A stretch of 64,000 nucleotides of DNA from Capillidium heterosporum (taxonomy: Eukaryota > Entomophthoromycota > Entomophthoromycetes > Entomophthorales > Capillidiaceae). Position numbers and translations under genes: made by a program. The notes under the pieces were generated by a model. That model saw nothing but the letters and a program-made list of their open reading frames with translations, was not told where the DNA came from and searched no databases. The stretch spans positions 372,001-436,000 of the forward strand of contig WBMQ01000011.1 in assembly GCA_016630905.1 (NCBI GenBank), written 5' to 3'. Of this stretch, positions 1-10,533 are shown in pieces. Positions within the stretch are counted from its first letter, which is position 1. Each line of letters begins with the position of its first letter.

Positions 1-464
1 ACCGGTATCTTGGTGATCGTAACTTTTAAATTGTTACGCCGGTGTTTACAATTTTAGGGTGCCACTAACCGGATCGACCAACTGGACGATGCAATTTTGA
101 GACCGGGTCGTTTTGACCGCAAAATTTACGTTGCTCCACCAGCCGATATAAACGAACGACTAGCAATGTTGAATCGGTTTAGCCAGCACCTTCCACTAGC
201 TAAGGGCTTGGATTTGACTGTCGTCGCTGAAAAATTGAATCAGTACTTTACTGGCGCTGACATCCAGAACCTTTGCAGGGAAGCTTGCCTCCTGGCCATT
301 AGAGAAAACGGTTTAAGTCTTGAAGTCGAAGTTGTTGTCGTAAGTTAATTGCTTTTAACTGGGGCTTAAATTTTCTTTAGGAGTTGAAGCACTTCTGGGA
401 TGCTTTACAGTTCGTTAGACCAAGCTTAAATGCGGAGATTATGAAGCCATTTGATAATGTATAA
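1..464 (+). CDS. Cdc48-family AAA ATPase, C-terminal end (AFG2/SPATA5-like), 5' truncated
   Basis: Three exons are visible: 1-18 (cut by the window edge), 58-339 and 381-464, split by introns of 39 and 41 nt with GT...TTTTAG or CTTTAG ends; all joins are phase 0. The protein shows the end of an AAA domain: a beta strand followed by GATNRIDQLDDAILRPGRFDR, which holds the sensor-1 Asn and the arginine-finger region, then the small helical subdomain with the sensor-2 motif FTGADIQNLCREA. The tail ending near NAEIMKPFDNV resembles AFG2/SPATA5-type proteins, which strip shuttling factors such as Rlp24 from pre-60S ribosomes, more than Cdc48 itself. RIX7 or another Cdc48 relative is not excluded because the N-domain and first AAA ring lie outside the window. 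Confidence 0.8.
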
Positions 465-567
465 TAACTCTTTGGTTGCGTAATATAACTTTTCAAGTAA
501 TAAATAGAATAGGCTGTTTGAAAATAAAAAATAAACCTTTATTCAAAAGCTATAAAATAACACGTCC

Positions 568-1432
568 TTAGTCTTCACTGCTTGAGTCACTATAATCGAT
601 ACCCAGTCCAGGCTTAACAGCATTCTTTTTTTCCACCGCTTTTACTACTGGTTGACTGATGGCCTTGCTATCATTCTTGATTACTTTGCTAGCAACGACT
701 CCAAATTTCGACTTAACTTGGGTTTGTTGTTTACTACCACTTTTAGCCTGATTCCAAAGTGAGCTGTCTCCCGTCAACTTGACCTTTTTCTTGACTTCTT
801 CGAATCGAAGTGACTTTAACTTCATCCTTCAACTCCTTCTCCTTCTGGTCTTGGAATACCTTCTTAGCCAAATCGTCGACTTCAGCTTCAAACTGAGCTT
901 CAGCATCTAAAACCAATATACTTTCCGGGTCAAGTCGTTCGATTCTAGCATTTCGAGTACGAATTTCGTCCAACCCTTCCATAATTTCCAACTCGCGCTT
1001 ACTGTCCAAAGTACGATTCTCCAAAGCTTTTAAAGGATCGTTAGCTTCGTCGTTCTCACGTTCCTGTTGTATAGCTGCATTAGCTTCATCTTCGTCCCTC
1101 CAAGGCTCAAAGTTTCTAGTGGCTCCACGGTCGGCCACGTAGTCTCCATTCTTGGGGTCGGTTTTAAAAGTTATTTCGGCAGCACATCGCGGGCATCTGA
1201 TGTAGAATCTAAAAATCAAGATGTTGAGGTAAGTTTCTCCCTCCACAGTCTCCTTTCTGGCGTTGAACTTTTTACCTTTGTAAATGTATTCACCACAAGT
1301 TACACATCGCATACTGAATGGAGTCATCAAGCGTACTTTGTGCTGCAGATCTTTGGGCATCTTACGCCTTGGGATCAAGGCTGGATCGAAGTTTGGCGGG
1401 AAATACTTGTTTAACACTTTACGTTCCGACAT
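568..1432 (-). CDS. YJU2: YJU2/CWC16 (CCDC94-type) step-one splicing factor
   Basis: Opens with [17 protein letters not shown], the hallmark start of Yju2/CCDC94, which acts in the catalytic spliceosome at branching. Two CxxC pairs (C43/C46 and C80/C83) form the zinc site, and [20 protein letters not shown] is the conserved core. The first frame runs 1432 to about 743 and a second frame runs to the stop at 568, ending in an acidic SDSSSED tail. The join needs a +1 shift. It could be a 46-nt intron (814-859, GTATTC...GTTAAAG), which gives 272 aa and uses the AAG acceptor seen elsewhere here. However, that stretch is purine-rich and reads as good protein, so a one-base indel in the sequence is equally likely. 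The CCDC130 paralogue is less likely because of the N-terminus. Confidence 0.87.
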
Positions 1433-3965
1433 GTTGTGCTTCTAATGTTTAAATTTGAAAGTTGGGTTATATGCTGATTCTTTACAAAAGTTTGAACTGG
1501 AAAGTAGAGAATATACAAACTTGTACTCAGATTCTTTGCGCTCAGGCAAGCCAATTAAATTTATTCCGATTGGAGTTAGTTTACCTAAGTTTTCGGTATA
1601 TTTCTATAAGCCCGAGTGATTTACACCCCAATGCTCCATCAAAGCACAAGAACTAAAGTATTCTTAACAAATGAATTTACACCCAATCCGCAATTTTGAT
1701 TTCACCCAGATAATGTGTAAATAGTCTTTAAACCACTTGCTACAAGCCATTCATTTGACTCTAGAGTGTCAGCGATAAACCATTAAATATTGAAAGTGCC
1801 TATTAGTAACTGGTCTAAAGGAACTGTATTTTTACTACAGATAGCTTAATATAAGAACTATATATTGAAATTATCACTTATTTCTTATGGATATCGAGCA
1901 TCCCCATAACAAATATATCCTGATCAATAAACAGCTATTTTCAAAGTGAAGTTTAAATGATAGAACTCATCAACTTTTAAAGCATTCATATACGGCAGGT
2001 TTTCTAGTAAAAGATAAATATATTTAAATATTCTAAACTCTTATAATATACAATATAAGACAGATAACCGATCCTATCTATGACTAACTAATTTGTTAGA
2101 TAGCCTCTATCTGGTTTACATGCTGTCACCAATCCAATTCATAAATTTTTACAGACGAAAATACTTACATTCGAATCACTACCCTTAATTCCCATTTCTA
2201 AAGCACTATTTCAACAAAATACTAAACTTATACATCCCAATAAAGTTATGAATTGGTGTCCAAATTCCAGAACAAACACTAATCTTACTTCTGTTTTAGG
2301 AAAGATGGTAAATTTCAATTTAATGAGAATCTTGTCATCTTCCAAAGAAAAAGATCAAGGACATTTCTTGTAGAACTATATCGCTTTAATGGTAAACTTT
2401 AACAAACAGGTAATGTGATAAAATCACGTTGGCTGTACCTCTCCTTGCTACTTATCTATAGTTCGAAAAGGTTATCAAGTTAAAGTTTGGAAATCCGGAA
2501 CTTGGATACCAGCAACGTTGGATAACAATAGACTTTGTTTGGAATTAAGCAATATTTTCGCATAGATGGTTTGTGCTTGAGCTTTATGGCGGTATCTCAC
2601 TACCAATTTAGTATTTTTGGTAAGCTATAATAGGCAGTTATTTGCTGTTGATATAAAAAGAGACGGATTCTTTCGGTTTTGTTAATTGACGCACCTAGAA
2701 AGAGTGTCTAATAATGTAAACTAGGTAGTATATTCCAAGATACTATAGCCCTGTATTAATAAAGCTATTTGTTATCTGATTTCCAATATTTAAAGTAGGG
2801 GCCGAAAGTTCCGTCAACAGGCATTCAGCACCCATGTTTAATTATAGACTCTGTCCAGTCATGCCTCTTACAAAAACTCTATCAAGACTCATTGCTCTTA
2901 GATTTAGGCTTTAAAACCAACATTTAATATCATTGACCAGCGCTATAAAAGCGACAGTTAGACTTTAGTTACAGCTACAAAAATCTAGTCAAAGTCGTGA
3001 GCGTTCCCTTTCACCTTAATTTTGAATTTAGGCGAAGTAACCCTCACTTTCAATTGCTAGGATCACCCTACCAGTAGCATGACCCATTCCGACCTTCTCT
3101 TAGCTTCTCTATTGTGATATACTCATCAATCGAAATCGTAAATAGAACAGTTCAATGTACGAGATATATAGATCAGACTGGAAAAAGAACATATCTAATA
3201 CCGAATAGCTACTCTTCATAACAAAATGTGTTTATAATATAGCTTGAATGCAAGCCTACATTATTATAGAAATCTTTTTCATTTTAAAAACCTTGTGTAG
3301 TTCTATTGCCTTATTTACGGTAGTATCCGAAAGTATAGGCAATCACTTGATACTGGTGCTATTACAGTAGCATAAGGGAATGTTCCATAAAGTGCTAAAT
3401 ATGAACCCTCTTCCAAAGTATGTTACGTGTACCTAAACTTTTACCCAAAGATTTCAATTATCGGAAGAAATAAAAAATGGTTTCCAATCAATAATGAAAT
3501 GAAAATAATATATACTTCAAATCACGTACCTTTATCTATATTCAATAAAGTAAAGTCCGAAAACTTTTGCATTTCTATATTACCTAAGCTTATAGGAAAT
3601 AGCTCCACTTCAACTATGTAATATTGCCATTTTAATATAGTTTATGAACTCCGAATATTTCAAACTTGGACACGAGGGCTTAGGCGAGTGACGAGAAAGA
3701 TTCAAGGGGTACATGTATAACCTAGATCGCTTCAAATTCAATCCAACATAGGGTACATCACAAGCTTCTAGCTCAGAAATATAGTATACCTAAAAGTAGT
3801 ATAATGCTAGATTCGAGGCACCTACAAGTTAAAGTATACCTCGATGCAATCCAACTTTTATACACTGTTGAGCCTGCAGTCTGCTAAGCCTTGAAATTTA
3901 AAAGTGTATAAATACAGGTCAATAATCCCATCCAAAGCTATTAAACAAAAACAACTCAAGCCAGT
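1433..3965. other. Long AT-rich intergenic region
   Basis: About 2.5 kb between the divergently oriented YJU2 and the hexosaminidase. Only short chance frames appear, the best near 3427-3621, without family similarity I recognise. A patch near 2305-2395 (+) reads as codon-like for about 30 residues but cannot be extended. No tRNA or repeat array seen. Confidence 0.5.
3907..3914 (+). promoter_or_regulatory. TATA box of the hexosaminidase gene
   Basis: TATAAATA lies 52 bases before the ATG at 3966. The leader is A-rich just before the start. Confidence 0.55.
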
Positions 3966-5663
3966 ATGAAAGCTTCAATACTTGTAACCACCCTCCTCAG
4001 TGCAGTGCTCGCTGACCCTTCTTTCCTGTGGCCCAAACCAGCCTCCTTCACCTCGGGTAACACTACGGTAATCGTTGGTGACAACTTCAAGTTCACTAGC
4101 AGCAGCAGTGGCAGCAGCGCCCGACTGACTAGAGCTCTCGATCGGTTCAACACCCAATTCAACATGGAGAAGTTCGTCCCAGTAGTACCCACCTTCATCA
4201 CTGAGCTCACCTCTCGTAATCAGCCTACTTTGAGCAGCCTTGATGTCCAGATCGAATCAACTTCCGAAGTCCTGGATGACACCACTGACGAATCTTACAA
4301 ATTGGTAGTTGACGTCAAAGGCACTCAAGCTACCGCATCCATCAAGGCCAAGACATTGTATGGTGCTTTACACGGTTTGGAATCCTTCAATCAGATGGTC
4401 CAGTGGTCTTCACAGCACGGAATCCATCATTTGGCCAAAGCTCCATTTACTGTTACTGATGCTCCCAAGTTCAGCCATCGCGGTGTACTTTTGGACTCCT
4501 CGCGTAACTTCATCCCGATCAAGGATATCAAGCGTACGATTGATGCCCTAAGTTACAACAAGATGAATGTGTTCCACTGGCACATCATGGATTCTAACTC
4601 CTTCCCCTTCAAGTCAGAGAAACACCCACTTTTGTGGCAAAAAGCAGCTTACTACCCCCACTTCACCTACTCCAAGACTGAGATCAGGGATCTAGTGAAC
4701 TATGCTGCCGACCGTGGTGTCCGAGTAATCCCTGAGATCGAAGCACCTGCTCACTCCTACGCTATTGGGGTGGCTTACCCTGAGATTGCTGTATGTATGG
4801 ATGAAGATGAATGGGACATTACTGCTGCCCAACCTCCCACCGGTCAGATCGATCCCACCAACCCCAAATCGGCAGAGATTGTCAATGATCTCATTGACGA
4901 ATTTGCCGAAGTCTTCCCAGAAAAGTACCTACATCTATCGGGCGATGAAGTCAACGTCAAGTGCTGGAACTCCAGTGCCAAGATCCGCAAGTACAGCCAG
5001 GACAACAACATCCCCGTTGAAAAGTTGTTGGATGGGTTCGCAGCTGGTATGTTAAAGCGCGCTACCCAGAACAAAAAATCGGCTATGGTATGGCAGGAGA
5101 TTTTACTCAATCACAACTTGGACTTACCTAAGGATTCCTTAGTCCAGGTCTGGCTTGGCGCTGGTGACACCAAAAAAGTAATTGAACGTGGATATAGGGT
5201 AGTAGCTTCCAGCTACCAGTACTGGTACTTGGACTGTGGTAGAGGTACTTGGGTCGGTGATGCACCTAGTGGAGGCTCCTGGTGTGACCCATTGAAGCAC
5301 TGGCAGATTGTTTACACCTACGACTTGCTTAAAGATCTTAACGCTGAGCAACAGAAATTCGTAGCTGGTGGTGAAGTTACCATCTGGAGTGAGCAAGTAG
5401 ATGAAGTCAATTTAGATCGATTCACTTGGCCTAGAGCTGCTGCCGCCGCTGAAGTGCTGTGGAGTGGCAACCGTAACTCTACTGGACAGGTTGTCCGTAC
5501 TAAGGACGTCTTACCTAGATTACACAACTTTAGGTATCGACTCGTATCTAGAGGCATCAACGCCGAACCCCTCCAACCTTTATGGTGCGCCTTACACCCT
5601 AACCGTTGTGATTCTACTAAGGCTTTGGACTTTTGGAAACTTCCCTATGTGCCCAAGAACTAG
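3966..5663 (+). CDS. Secreted GH20 beta-N-acetylhexosaminidase
   Basis: Single exon, 565 aa, normal length for fungal exo-beta-hexosaminidases that remove terminal GlcNAc/GalNAc from chitooligomers or glycans. MKASILVTTLLSAVLA is a signal peptide, followed by the conserved LWPKPASF and the small GH20b domain. The catalytic TIM barrel begins near residue 160. HWHIMDSNSFPF (H204 on) and the signature HLSGDEV (H323-V329) are present; D327 and E328 are the catalytic pair that uses the substrate acetamido group. YWYLDCGRG (about 419-427) supplies substrate-binding aromatics. It is secreted or vacuolar. An A+T-rich 3' end with AATAAA-like signal follows near 5682. The neighbours are unrelated. Function confidence is high; the exact physiological substrate is inferred. 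Confidence 0.96.
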   Translation: MKASILVTTLLSAVLADPSFLWPKPASFTSGNTTVIVGDNFKFTSSSSGSSARLTRALDRFNTQFNMEKFVPVVPTFITELTSRNQPTLSSLDVQIESTSEVLDDTTDESYKLVVDVKGTQATASIKAKTLYGALHGLESFNQMVQWSSQHGIHHLAKAPFTVTDAPKFSHRGVLLDSSRNFIPIKDIKRTIDALSYNKMNVFHWHIMDSNSFPFKSEKHPLLWQKAAYYPHFTYSKTEIRDLVNYAADRGVRVIPEIEAPAHSYAIGVAYPEIAVCMDEDEWDITAAQPPTGQIDPTNPKSAEIVNDLIDEFAEVFPEKYLHLSGDEVNVKCWNSSAKIRKYSQDNNIPVEKLLDGFAAGMLKRATQNKKSAMVWQEILLNHNLDLPKDSLVQVWLGAGDTKKVIERGYRVVASSYQYWYLDCGRGTWVGDAPSGGSWCDPLKHWQIVYTYDLLKDLNAEQQKFVAGGEVTIWSEQVDEVNLDRFTWPRAAAAAEVLWSGNRNSTGQVVRTKDVLPRLHNFRYRLVSRGINAEPLQPLWCALHPNRCDSTKALDFWKLPYVPKN

Positions 5664-6268
5664 TTTAGCAAGCTTTTGGTTTAATAAATGTTATCCAGTA
5701 GCAATATTTTATAATTAGCTCACTTTCATAAGGGTGTTTTATTTGCAGTAAGCTTGAATTAGTTTATGTAGTCTATATTATACTACTTTGAATCATGAAA
5801 AGATCTATGTTATGTTATACCGTTTGCATAAATTTGGAAACTTTTTACAATTGAACTTGTCAAAATTACTCTGCTTATGTGAATAGTATATTGTGAGACC
5901 GTAGACCTTTTTATGGCCCAGAGCTGCAGTTATTCTTCCAAGGGCAGTTAAGCCTATTATAGTAAAAGTGGATTTTGACAAGCTCATCAAATTTTATCTA
6001 TACGATCTTTGAAGGAAATAGGCTTATCCATCGTTAGCTGGTTACGAGTATTCATGTGGATATAGGAATTAGTCCATCAACGAAGCAGAAGATTAAACTG
6101 GTACAATTCCAAGTCACAAAACTTATTGATTAGCTACAAATTTGGAAAATGATGCAATTTTAGTGAGCATTGCACCTCATTAGAAAAGTTCATAAAGGAG
6201 TCTGCAGAAATCCTAAAATTGAAACTCTTACTCAGCACTAGAAACTCAACATCACAAATTTAAATAGA
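5664..6268. other. Intergenic
   Basis: Contains the 3' end of the hexosaminidase and the promoter side of the next gene. A 61-codon minus frame at 5805-5990 has no family support. Nothing else seen. Confidence 0.5.
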
Positions 6269-7410
6269 ATGCTAATCAGGGATTTCCCAGCAACTGTAGA
6301 AGACATAGATGGTAACCTAATAGACGTAAAAGAACTAACCCAGAAGTACCAGGTCATCCTCATAACTTTAAAGGTAATTAAAATTCAAACGAGTTATTAA
6401 TTATGTTAAATTTAGGCGACTTGGTGTCCCATATGCCCACCCTTACTCAAAACTATAAACCGATACGGACTGAATCGATCTGTTCAATACTGTGACCCTT
6501 ACAATTTGGTACTTGAACCGCCCTCTGTTGACCTAGAAGTATGTTTTTATATCTTTCATAGTACTGATTGATAAAGTTCTACAGCCATTTACTTAAGGTA
6601 GACGCCTACTTTATAGTACTAGCACCCGGTAATAAGGAAGCCTTAAAAGAGATTCGAAACGACTGCCACTTCCAAAACTACCCTTTCATAATTGACGATG
6701 AACAATTGACTTTAACTAAGCACCTCAGCCTACAACTCACCGAAAATGAGATTTGGCCAGCAATATTGGCGATAGCACCCAACTTAGTTGTCAGTCCAAT
6801 TCACTTTGGTAGGGCTCCTCATTTCTACGGTATTTCAGTTTTAATAAGATTCCTCAAACAGGAGCGGGAGAAGTTTGAAAATTCAGCCTTGGATATCATG
6901 TACCAGGCCAAAATCGCTTTGAACATCATAGCGTTGAATGTGGAAAAGCATGGTGAGGTAGCGCCTTCATGTACCTTACAACTACCGCTGGAACTTTGGT
7001 TGAAAATTTTAGCAAACTTGGACCTGTATCAAAATTTGCAGCTGGCAGCAACAAGCCAGGAGTTCCAAGTCATCAGCTTGCTGGCGTGTAAGCAGCGTAT
7101 CCAGACCAACTATAAAAATCTGGCGAAATGTATGCCAACCTTGAATAAGCAATTAGTGGATGAAACGAGCCTCAATAGGTTCTATAGGCAGGTGGAGGAC
7201 CCCCAGCTTTTCGATATTGAAAGTGATGTCAAAGGTAGAGATACTAATCTGGCTCGACCGAAAGTTTCGTTAAGCTGTCTGAAGCAGCAATACTTTGCGT
7301 TGCGAAGTTCTACTACTACCTTCATGCAGGCAGGTGCCAAGTCAGCTTGTCCGACAAAGTTAGGAGGTAGAGATTCCAATATCTATGAAAAGCTTTTCTA
7401 CTATATGTAA
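6269..7410 (+). CDS. Thioredoxin-fold (AhpC/TSA-like) plus F-box fusion protein
   Basis: Model: exons 6269-6373, 6416-6538 and 6577-7410, 353 aa. Exon 1 carries a beta strand, VILITLK; exon 2 opens ATWCPICPPLL, a thioredoxin-type CxxC (WCPIC). Exon 3 continues the fold with DAYFIVLAPGNKEALKEIRND and YPFIIDDE, then a second half with an F-box, LQLPLELWLKILANLDL (about residues 210-228). F-box proteins recruit targets to SCF ubiquitin ligases; redoxin/F-box fusions exist in fungi as uncharacterised proteins, so a redox-linked SCF receptor is only inference. Intron 1 (42 nt) is clean; intron 2 (38 nt, 6539-6576) must end at GATAAAG to keep frame, since earlier AGs lead to a stop. The last ~100 residues are basic and unrecognised. 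Confidence 0.78.
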
Positions 7411-7640
7411 TTTTTTCGATCGGTAGGTGCTAGATACGGTGTCATTTTGTATTACCACCTTTTTGATATTTATATACATTTGAAAACACTGTCCTTTCAA
7501 ATAAATCTGTGCATACTTTTATCAATTTATTCTAATACACTGATGTTTATATTTTAGGTATATATACAAAGACTGCAGTATACTAAATCTACATAAAAAT
7601 ATAGCTAGTTAAAAACTTTGCTGCTTCTAATTCTACAAGT

Positions 7641-8327
7641 TTATAAAACTGAACTGCTATTACTAAATAACCCAACACATCCCACCTCCAACTTAAAGTT
7701 ACCTTGCTGCTTACCAAAGTTGGAAGCACACATGACTGAAATTGACTTTACATTTCCAAGGTCTAACCTACTTACCTTACCTCCATCAACCCGTCTCCCC
7801 CTAAAGTAAGGAACTAGTCGATCGAACAAAACAAAAACCCTCTTTCCATCAGGTAGAAATTCAAACTTATACTCAATAGTCGATCTACGTTTCCCATAAC
7901 TATCTACAAAATCCCCAATCGTATCTTTCAAATTGATGGAAAAAACTTTTCCTTCAGTCGAACTTATACAGTCGATAAATATACCAATGTAATTGGAAAC
8001 GTTCTGAGGTATTTGGAACAACAGACGTTGAGAAGCGAAACCAGCTCCACCTAAAGTTGTAAAGTTGAGGTTCCCATGAAAATTCAAAGAGTTGGCATGT
8101 AGATTGAGAAGGAGGTAACTACAACTCGTACCTCCGCGGATACTAAATTTCAAAATAATATTTTAAATAAGTTTACTTTTGAATAAAAGTTACCGGTCGT
8201 CAACAGTTTCGAAATTTTCATAATGCCAGGGCTTGGTCCCTCCTAACCAGGTTTCAACGATCATACCGAAGGAAGCTTTGTACTTTTGGAAGTGTAGTTT
8301 GAAAGCTGTAGCTTCAGACTTTGTCAT
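7641..8327 (-). CDS. CIA30-domain protein (complex I intermediate-associated protein 30 family)
   Basis: Two exons, 8194-8327 and 7641-8142, with a 51-nt intron (GTAACT...AATTTAG) in phase 2; 211 aa. Across the splice the protein reads FETVDDR then IRGGTSCSYLLL, followed by TLGGAGFASQRLLF. This is the CIA30 signature: a jelly-roll, carbohydrate-binding-like fold. Family members help assemble mitochondrial complex I or are related beta-sandwich proteins. I chose the ATG at 8327; the frame stays open upstream only from a GTG, so a short upstream exon with a targeting peptide could be missing. The stop-proximal region is compact. The gene lies tail to tail with the redoxin/F-box gene, 230 bases apart. 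Confidence 0.82.
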
Positions 8328-9075
8328 CGGGTTTGTTTTAGGGCACTTGCTGACGTCATCTATTGAACAGAACTTAATGAGATTAGAAGATGGAAATAAA
8401 CAACCAACACTCAACACTTTATGGTGGAAAAGATTATTTTATATCACCCTATTTCTTAGATTTACATATATGTAATAACCTGTAGTTGTAGTTTTTGAAT
8501 GAAATATTCCTATTTTGTAATAGTAAGTTATATTTATAAGTTCATTTGACTATGTCAAAATTTTGTACCAACTTTAATTATAAAGTGCCATTAAGTATCC
8601 AATTTCAAGTTCCGTTAATTTTTTAGCTTTTTTATTAAATCTTTGCTCAATTGTAGATCAACAGTTTGGGTTCTCTGCTTTAAAAAATCAAAGATTGCAA
8701 CGTTTATACAAAGTTTGGGGAAATATACAGCAATATCGATATATTTTAAGCCTATAACTTTGAATTAAATATATAGTACATGAAAAGCTTGCTATAAAAG
8801 TGTTATAAAGTTGATGGGAAAACCTGTGTTGAAAATACTCGGGGCAACTAGCTGCCTTTCCGAACCTTGGATAAACCCATTGACAAGAAAATGACAAGGC
8901 TCTGAGCCATCACTCGATAGACGTTTGATCAACGTTACTTTTAACTAGGGCGGCTTAATACATCTTCACATCTAAATGAAATGTAATGGGATCTCTCGAA
9001 CTACATCCAGTAGGATTGTAGCTTTGTACTATATAAAGAGGCTTGGTAAAAATTGTCGAAAAAGACAGTTTACTC
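8328..9075. other. Intergenic, shared upstream region of CIA30-like gene and lipase
   Basis: Divergent promoter region. A TATA-like TATAAA sits at 9032-9037, 39 bases before the lipase ATG. The 69-codon minus frame at 8688-8897 has no support. Confidence 0.5.
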
Positions 9076-10021
9076 ATGTACCGACTACTAACGTTATACC
9101 TCTCACTAAACCTAGTTTTATCGGCAAAGGTACCTAAAACTCAACAGCACAATGAACCCGAGGTTGGTGAGACTATCAACAACATTTTGATAAAAAGCAA
9201 TGCTATTACACCCGATATAAACAGCATCAAAAGAATGGCATGGTTCGCAGCCGCTTCGGTATGCAACGACAAGCTCTTAAAGAAGTGGAGCTGTAAAGCC
9301 TGCCTGAAGAGTGAAGTTGAAGGTGTCAGGCATCTCAAATCGTTCACCAATTTTCGGTTCGGTACCAAAGTCTATCTATCTATTGTAGATCAAAGTAGGG
9401 AAATAGTAGTAGCCTATCGAGGTGGTGAGAACGTCCAGAACGCCTTTGGCTTCATGAACATGCTTACAACTCCCTTCCACCCTTACATCCCCAAACAGGG
9501 AGCTGAAGTGCACAAAGGGTTCAAAGAATCTATGGAATCAACCATTGAACCTACGCTTGCCGAATTGAAAAAACTACTGGACGACGAAAACTATTCCAGC
9601 TATAAGATCATAGTCGCTGGACATTCCTTCGGTGGTAGTATGGCAAGCTTGGCTTTCATTAGAATCAAGCATGAGCTTGAGTTGGGTTGGGATAGATTGG
9701 AACTTTATACCTATGGGCAACTTCGAACGGGCAACATCAAATTTGCCGAGTGGTTCAGTTCACAGCCAGTAACTGTTTCTAGAGGCGTCAACTATAACGA
9801 TCGAGCTCCCCATGTATTTTATACAGGCTTCTTTCAAACTTTTGCCCATCCACAGCAATGAGATATTCATTGATAGCCTAGATGCCTCCAGTTATAAGGT
9901 TTGTAGTAAGGATGTTTTGGAGGATCCACAGTGCTCAAATTCTATATCAGCTAAGAATTATACTTTGGATTCCCACCTCAAGTTCTTTGATACCGACTTT
10001 TCTAAGGAAGGTGCCTGTTGA
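9076..10021 (+). CDS. Secreted class 3 lipase, one frame break
   Basis: MYRLLTLYLSLNLVLSA is a signal peptide starting at the ATG 9076; an in-frame TTG at 9043 is ignored. The alpha/beta hydrolase core is clear: IVVAYRGG, the nucleophile elbow GHSFGGSMA with S184, and catalytic Asp in NYNDRAPH (D242). The first frame stops at 9861, while the family-typical ending (PIHSNEIFIDS, with the expected catalytic His, and a Cys-rich tail to 10021) continues in the next frame from about 9830. No splice signal explains the shift: the one possible intron, starting at GTATTT, would delete the His. The tail remains intact, so either a base is missing or extra in the assembly, or the gene was broken recently. 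It would hydrolyse glycerides outside the cell. Confidence 0.8.
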
Positions 10022-10533
10022 TGATCGCTATATCTGTAGTGATATATTTTTGTTATAATTGAATCGTTTAATTCAATATTTTAATAAAGTATGATGCTTA
10101 TTCATATATTTAATGCAGTACAGAGCTTGGATTGCTCTACTACTAAGGTACAGAGCCAATATTTATATAACGAGAGCGTTTGTAAAGTATATCAAATTCC
10201 TATCCCGGATATTCTTGTCAAAAACTTTAGACAAATTAGTGAACTCTTTCAATAATGTCTCCGTCCTCCTTAATCGTGTAGCTACCTCCAGAAGACTGAT
10301 GTTTTCTACTTACCCTGAATCGGTTACTAATCTTATTGAAGACAAAGAATTGGTCTAATCTCAAACTTTTTAAATGTATAGAACTTTGGTAGGCTTAAGT
10401 CTGAAATAAACCAATAACTTTTAGTTTAGCAACCATTAGTTGGTCACTTTTGTAGGTTGGAAATCTATGTAAAGTTGCTTACCTAGTCAACATTCTTACT
10501 TTCATCAACCAAGAAAGCACAACCTTTCCATAA
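10022..10533. other. Intergenic with one unassigned 81-codon frame
   Basis: A frame at 10113-10358 (+) is basic and leucine-rich and could be a stray exon, but no start context, splice partner or family was recognised. Confidence 0.35.

Noticed and set aside
2305-2540. Codon-like patch in the long intergenic region
   Set aside because: About 30 residues look coding, but frames close on both sides and no family or splice pattern emerges.
9811-9860. Intron as an explanation for the lipase frame change
   Set aside because: Every GT-AG choice either fails to restore frame or deletes the region with the catalytic His.
10113-10358. 81-codon plus-strand frame
   Set aside because: Basic, leucine-rich, but without recognised family, clear start context or splice partners; left as unassigned.
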